A DNA stretch of 64,000 bases from Flavihumibacter solisilvae (lineage in GTDB: Bacteria > Bacteroidota > Bacteroidia > Chitinophagales > Chitinophagaceae), in the NCBI RefSeq assembly GCF_000814475.1, contig NZ_JSVC01000004.1, positions 1 through 64,000 of the forward strand, written 5' to 3'. Below the pieces are notes generated by a model. It was not told where the DNA came from. It saw only the letters and a list, made by a program, of their open reading frames with translations, and ran no database searches. Positions 59,700 through 64,000 of this stretch are shown here, piece by piece. Numbering within the stretch: the first letter of the stretch is position 1; every line of letters starts with the position of its first letter. The position numbers and the translations under genes were made by a program.

Positions 59700-61115
59700 A
59701 TGAGACGTTATAAAAATCTATCAATATTTATATTACTCGCGCTGCTGGGATTCCTTTCCTGCAGTAAACACAACTATGAACTGGGCAAATTGCCAGGGGA
59801 AAATGAATTGAAGTTTGAAGTCCTGCAGGACTACGATGTGGATCCGGGCGGTAACACCGTTTACCTGGTAAACAATGCACCTGAAACTGTTCCGGTCTGG
59901 GATTATGGTACAGGTAAATCAAATCGTCAGCGCGATACCATCCGGTTTGCGTTCAAGGGAGAATATGTGATCAAATATTCTGCAGTTACATCCGGAGGAT
60001 TAGTTGAAATGCCACCGGTAACAATCACTGTTACCGAAGATAACCTGAACTATGTCAACGATCCGTTATGGACTTTACTCTCCGGTGGAGTAGGAAATGA
60101 AAAGACCTGGCTGCTCGATGCCAATGCAAATGGAGATAAGAAATTCTTTACGAGCCCCATATATTTTGCGGGGCAGGACAATGCCTATGGCAGCAAATCG
60201 GCTGATGGCAAAACAGTGGAATGGACAAAAAATTGTACAGATCCCAGTGGACCCAATTGCTGGACATACGGTCCCGACTATACGACCGATACCTGGGCTG
60301 CAGAAAAGCGTGACTATGGTTACATGACTTTCAGCCTTAAAGGCGGGCCATTCCTGAAAACCGACCACAAAGGTGTCGCCGGTGTGGAAACTGAGTCAGG
60401 TACGTATTTCCTCGATATCAATACATTAACGCTTACTACAAGCAATGCCACGCCACTGAGCGTTGGCTATACGCCGGCTGATGTGGTATCTGTTTACAGC
60501 TGGAGGATTCTCTCACTCACAGAAAACACTATGCAGCTTGCGGTTAAGAATAAGTCAAAAGCAGAATACCAGGTGCTGAATTACATTTCGAAGTCTTACA
60601 GTGAATCGTGGACTCCACCGCCGCCACCGGCAAAAAAACCGGATGAAGGATTCAACCCGGTTTTTGAACCAGGTGAACTGCTCACCATGCTGACGGGGGG
60701 CTCGCAGACAGGACGGTTCTGGACGCTTGATGCGAATGGTAACCCGGTTGATTGGGTGGCCAAGGGAAATGGCTGGACTACATCAAAATCTTCATCCTAC
60801 AACTGGGGCTGGAATGAGTCGTGGGATGAGGCGGTAAAGAACGCCTGGATAAGATTTGATGGGGGAATGAATTATACACGCTTCCAGGATGGCCAGACGA
60901 CGACAGGTACATTCAGTATAGATGAGGCAAACAATGAGATAACACTTGCCGGGAATACGTTATTGCAAAATGCCGCCAGCTGGATGAATCCGACAGCGAC
61001 TAAAATCAAAGTGGTAAAAGCCTTTGATGATTACCATGTAAAAGGAATTTGGTTCGGAACAAGCTATGATGCGGGGAAAGATGAATGGCTGACCTTTCAT
61101 TATATCATACCATAA
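59700..61115 (+). CDS. PUL surface glycan-binding lipoprotein
   Basis: A 471-residue lipoprotein (lipobox GFLSC) without enzyme motifs. After an N-terminal Ig/PKD-like domain (DVDPGGNTVYLVNN, IRFAFKGEYVIKYSAVT), two similar beta-sandwich units follow. Each opens with LLSGG or MLTGG and a WxLDANxNG phrase (WLLDANANG; WTLDANGNP). A PPPPPAKKPDEG linker separates the two. The position just after SusD fits a SusE/F-like surface glycan-binding protein (SGBP). The repeated units are probably the carbohydrate-binding modules. ATG 59700 is chosen because it leads directly into the lipoprotein signal. Confidence 0.8.
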   Translation: MRRYKNLSIFILLALLGFLSCSKHNYELGKLPGENELKFEVLQDYDVDPGGNTVYLVNNAPETVPVWDYGTGKSNRQRDTIRFAFKGEYVIKYSAVTSGGLVEMPPVTITVTEDNLNYVNDPLWTLLSGGVGNEKTWLLDANANGDKKFFTSPIYFAGQDNAYGSKSADGKTVEWTKNCTDPSGPNCWTYGPDYTTDTWAAEKRDYGYMTFSLKGGPFLKTDHKGVAGVETESGTYFLDINTLTLTTSNATPLSVGYTPADVVSVYSWRILSLTENTMQLAVKNKSKAEYQVLNYISKSYSESWTPPPPPAKKPDEGFNPVFEPGELLTMLTGGSQTGRFWTLDANGNPVDWVAKGNGWTTSKSSSYNWGWNESWDEAVKNAWIRFDGGMNYTRFQDGQTTTGTFSIDEANNEITLAGNTLLQNAASWMNPTATKIKVVKAFDDYHVKGIWFGTSYDAGKDEWLTFHYIIP

Positions 61116-62843
61116 ATGATCACACGCATATATATCATTGCAGCCGGTTGCCTGATTGCAGCTGGCTGCAATAAAAATCATGAAGGAAGGAATGATCCGG
61201 GAAACGGTGGCGATACAACAGTTGTGATAGTACCCCAGGATCCTCAATCGGAAAAGACCATAGGTTTTTTTATGGATGACTGGACTGCCAAAACTTTTGT
61301 GCCACCATCCTATACAGAGAAGACTGCTCCTGCAGAAGCGCCAGAAAATATTACGATCAATACCGCGGATATCATTTCAAAAGTGCCCCGGTCCATTGCC
61401 GGTAACAACGCTAATCTCTGGATGACGCAGATGGTAACGGAGAGTCCCCTTGTGACTCACCTGTCACAACTTCAACCACAAATTATCCGCTTTCCCGGTG
61501 GGAGCATCAGTGATGTATACTTTTGGAATGCAATGCCGGGAGTGCCACCGGTTTATACGCCATCACAATTGGTTAAGTCCGACGGAACACGTGAGATTGC
61601 AGGCTTCTGGTTTGGTCGAAACCAGGAAAGCTGGACCTTGTCACTTGACAACTATTACCAGGTGCTAAAGCAGACTCACAATACCGGAATGATTACGGTC
61701 AACTATGGCTTCGCCCGCTATGGAACTGCGTCCGATCCTGTTGCTGCAGCTGCACATCTCGCTGCCGACTGGGTGAGGTATGACAATGGTCGTACCAGGT
61801 ATTGGGAAGTCGGTAATGAAAACTTTGGGGAATGGGAAGCAGGATACAGGATTGACCGGGCAGTTAACAAAGACGGGCAATCAGAGTACATAAGTGGTGA
61901 ATTATACGGCCGTCATTTCAGGGTATTTGCGGATTCCATGCGAAAGGCTGCAGCCGAAAAAGGAGCCACAATTTATATCGGCGCTGTTTTGTATGATTCC
62001 GAACCGCAATCATGGCAAACAAATACGATCCGGACATGGAATTCTGGTGTTTGTACGGAGGCTGGTTCCACTGCAGACTACTTTATAGTTCACAACTATT
62101 TTACACCTTATAACCAACAGACCAATGCGGCTAATATTCTATCCTCTGCCCTTACGGAAACAGGCAAGGTGATGAATCATGTGAAGTCAGCGCTGCGTTC
62201 GGCTGGAGTAGAAGACAAACCCATAGCGTTGACAGAGTGGAACATTAACGCTGTTGGACAAAAGCAACAGGTATCATTTGTGAACGGTATGCATGCGGTA
62301 ATGGTGATCGGGGAGTCAATAAAGAGCAAATATGGTATGACATCCCGTTGGGACCTGGCCAATGGCTGGAGTAACGGTGATGACCACGGGCTTTTCAATA
62401 ACGGTGATGAACCGGACGGAGTACCGAAATGGAATCCCAGGCCCGCATTTTATTACTTGTATTACTTTCAGAAGTTCTTTGGCGACAGGATGGTGTCAAC
62501 CAGTCTTGCTGAAACCAACGCTATAAAGGCTTATGCAAGTACATTCAGCTCCGGGCAAAGTGGTATTGTCCTGGTGAATACTTCTGCAGCTGTCATCAAT
62601 GCCGGGATAACAGTGAGGGACAGGAAGGTTGGTGCGCGATACTATTGGTATGTTTTAACCGGGGGAACGGATAATGGTGAATTCTCCCGAAAGGTTTATG
62701 TGAATGGTGAAAGCAGTCTCGGTGTTTCCGGTGGTCCTGCGAATTATGCCAACCTAAAGGCCTTGTCTGCCAGGACCAGTGATGGTATCAGGGTAAACCT
62801 GCCAGCAAGGTCTGTGGTATACATCGTAATAGATAAGGGTTGA
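61116..62843 (+). CDS. clan GH-A glycoside hydrolase lipoprotein (GH51/GH39/GH44-like)
   Basis: A 575-residue lipoprotein (lipobox LIAAGC). The clan GH-A catalytic pair is visible: an acid/base Glu in WEVGNENFG and a nucleophile Glu in ALTEWN. QIIRFPGGSISDVYFWN near residue 125 and a C-terminal beta domain complete the picture. It resembles arabinofuranosidases of GH51, GH39 or the endo-glucanases of GH44; I cannot fix the family. It starts on the base after the surface glycan-binding protein stop, so the two are cotranscribed. As a surface-anchored enzyme it is probably the endo-acting enzyme that feeds SusCD. Confidence 0.82.
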   Translation: MITRIYIIAAGCLIAAGCNKNHEGRNDPGNGGDTTVVIVPQDPQSEKTIGFFMDDWTAKTFVPPSYTEKTAPAEAPENITINTADIISKVPRSIAGNNANLWMTQMVTESPLVTHLSQLQPQIIRFPGGSISDVYFWNAMPGVPPVYTPSQLVKSDGTREIAGFWFGRNQESWTLSLDNYYQVLKQTHNTGMITVNYGFARYGTASDPVAAAAHLAADWVRYDNGRTRYWEVGNENFGEWEAGYRIDRAVNKDGQSEYISGELYGRHFRVFADSMRKAAAEKGATIYIGAVLYDSEPQSWQTNTIRTWNSGVCTEAGSTADYFIVHNYFTPYNQQTNAANILSSALTETGKVMNHVKSALRSAGVEDKPIALTEWNINAVGQKQQVSFVNGMHAVMVIGESIKSKYGMTSRWDLANGWSNGDDHGLFNNGDEPDGVPKWNPRPAFYYLYYFQKFFGDRMVSTSLAETNAIKAYASTFSSGQSGIVLVNTSAAVINAGITVRDRKVGARYYWYVLTGGTDNGEFSRKVYVNGESSLGVSGGPANYANLKALSARTSDGIRVNLPARSVVYIVIDKG

Positions 62844-62846
62844 TTT

Positions 62847-64000
62847 TTACTCAATCTTGTTGAACTTCAGGTGCATGATCCGGCCGGAATTCACTTCGAA
62901 ACCGGTAATCTTGTTTGTTGCGTCCCTTAACACCTGTAAATGATTCATGTACCAGCTGCCTGAGGTCAGGTGATCACTATTGATCAGGGTAAGCTCAGAA
63001 TCACTGTATTTGCTGTTGGTGAGGAACAGCTTGTTGTCTTTCAGGGAAATACCGTATTTGCAGTCCAGCTCGGGCGAATAATATAGCCCAGTATATTGCT
63101 TCAGTATGTCGTCGGAAACTTTAGAAGCCTGCACGTACTTTTTGAGCTTCATAAGTTTATCAGGAAAAATAATATCCACGAGTGTGTCCTTTCCATTGAC
63201 TGCAAATGCAAACCTGATATCGGGGTAGGGGGCTATGGAAAAAGTATCCAGGTTCTCCCTGATCAGGAAATTTGTTTCACCATATACCTGGTAGTACAAT
63301 CGGCGATTCCGGATCTCGAAGCTCAGCGAAAGCCCGTCATCCCCTATATAGCTGCCAACATATTTCCGGGTTGAGTTCGTGTCCCGCAGCATTGCAGCAA
63401 TGCTATCGCGGGGTTTTGCGGCAGCCGCTGCTTTTTTCGTGGCGGTGTCTTTCACCAGGAGGTCCATCATGGCGTATGTACTTCCCCCAGCATCGAAGTC
63501 GCCAAGATTACCGAAAACCATGAAGCCCATTTGCAGGTCCGGAAGAACGGCGAGATAGGTCCGGTAACCGGCATCACCACCGCTATGTGAATACTGGCGC
63601 CATCCTTTGTATGTATCCACGGAGATTCCCAGAGCGTAATTGAGTTCCTTGCCGTTGTTTAGCTTACCCCTGGTCGTCAGAAGGCTGATGTCCCGCTGAT
63701 CACCAACTTTATACCTGTAAAAATTCATTACCCACTTGCCCAGGTCAGGAATATTGGTAAAGAGACTGGTTGCGCCGGCATTCGAATAATTGAGCGGGCT
63801 GTTCTCGTATCGGTCATTCCCAACCTGGTCATATGAATATGAGCGGTTTTTTACGATCTCTGTATTATCATCATGGAAATGGGTAGCTGTCATGCCAAGC
63901 GGTTTGAAGATTGCGCTGTCTGTGAACTGCCGCAAGGTTTGTCCCGTCACACTTTTCACGATTTCGGCAAGCATGGTGTACCCGCTGTTTGAGTAATTAT
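62847..64000 (-). CDS. beta-lactamase-family serine hydrolase, 5' partial
   Basis: The 3' part of a secreted-type serine hydrolase; the frame is open to the right edge, so the start lies outside. The YxN motif (YSNSGY) is just inside the edge; the SxxK motif is missing because of the truncation. HSGG appears in YSHSGGDAGY. A C-terminal DUF3471-like domain follows (QYTGLYYSPELDCKYGI). It converges with the clan GH-A gene with a 3-base gap. It need not belong to the PUL; the function is not known. The ATG at 63974 is internal and is not the start. Confidence 0.82.
   Translation of the reverse strand, partial: NYSNSGYTMLAEIVKSVTGQTLRQFTDSAIFKPLGMTATHFHDDNTEIVKNRSYSYDQVGNDRYENSPLNYSNAGATSLFTNIPDLGKWVMNFYRYKVGDQRDISLLTTRGKLNNGKELNYALGISVDTYKGWRQYSHSGGDAGYRTYLAVLPDLQMGFMVFGNLGDFDAGGSTYAMMDLLVKDTATKKAAAAAKPRDSIAAMLRDTNSTRKYVGSYIGDDGLSLSFEIRNRRLYYQVYGETNFLIRENLDTFSIAPYPDIRFAFAVNGKDTLVDIIFPDKLMKLKKYVQASKVSDDILKQYTGLYYSPELDCKYGISLKDNKLFLTNSKYSDSELTLINSDHLTSGSWYMNHLQVLRDATNKITGFEVNSGRIMHLKFNKIE

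Overview
The window looks like the chromosome of a member of the Bacteroidota, most likely of the Chitinophagaceae/Chitinophaga type. This rests on gene content rather than on a marker gene. It carries a complete polysaccharide utilisation locus (PUL) with a hybrid two-component sensor and a SusC/SusD pair. It also has two LytS/LytTR sensor-regulator pairs, many lipoproteins with a C-terminal lipobox cysteine, a YozG/DUF2975 pair and two -7 elements of the TAnnTTTG type. No rRNA, tRNA or CRISPR array was seen. Most of the window is about half G+C by eye, but the stretch from about 24.9 to 33.4 kb is clearly more AT-rich in places.

Layout. 1-4.6 kb: the 3' part of a giant DUF4157 protein with a toxin-like C-terminus, open at the left edge. 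4.6-7.1 kb: a NamZ-type muramidase lipoprotein, a small membrane protein and a phosphoesterase lipoprotein on the minus strand. 7.2-11.4 kb: a ChaA-type antiporter, a small XRE regulator, an orphan ECF sigma factor, and an SDR enzyme with an AraC regulator. 11.4-23.7 kb: two giant helicase-nuclease genes, a DUF4011/helicase/Vsr-like/DUF3320 protein resembling the Hhe phage-defence protein and a Cas4-like nuclease/RNase H-like/SF1 helicase fusion. Between them lie a cytochrome c lipoprotein, two other lipoproteins and a cupin. 23.7-24.96 kb: a protein of unknown function, then about 0.7 kb of non-coding DNA with hairpins and repeats.

24.96-33.4 kb: an AT-richer accessory stretch with an amidohydrolase, a glycolipid-binding-like protein, a LytS/LytTR pair with a serine hydrolase, an AraC regulator, a DUF1772 membrane protein and a Nudix hydrolase. 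33.4-36.2 kb: a second LytS/LytTR pair and a CPBP protease. 36.2-40.4 kb: a Crp/Fnr regulator and six small stress or redox genes (YceI, tautomerase, SDR, NTF2-like, nitronate monooxygenase, Ohr). A near-perfect Crp/Fnr palindrome follows the regulator, so this looks like one regulon. 40.5-42.9 kb: a secreted glycoside-hydrolase-like protein of uncertain family. 42.9-47.8 kb: an ABC ATPase with an ABC permease/M1 peptidase fusion, and the YozG/DUF2975 pair.

47.9-62.8 kb: the PUL. It contains a hybrid two-component system, a GH31 enzyme with an inserted PA14 domain, SusC, SusD, a surface glycan-binding lipoprotein and a clan GH-A lipoprotein glycosidase. GH31 with PA14 next to a GH-A endo-enzyme candidate points to a xylose-decorated glycan such as xyloglucan, but this is inference. 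The last gene is a serine hydrolase cut by the right edge.

The items most worth a second look are the DUF4157 toxin-like protein, the two neighbouring helicase-nuclease giants, the orphan glycosidase-like gene with a hinge-like insertion, the Crp/Fnr stress cluster with a catalytically odd SDR, and the structured non-coding region at 24.3-24.96 kb.
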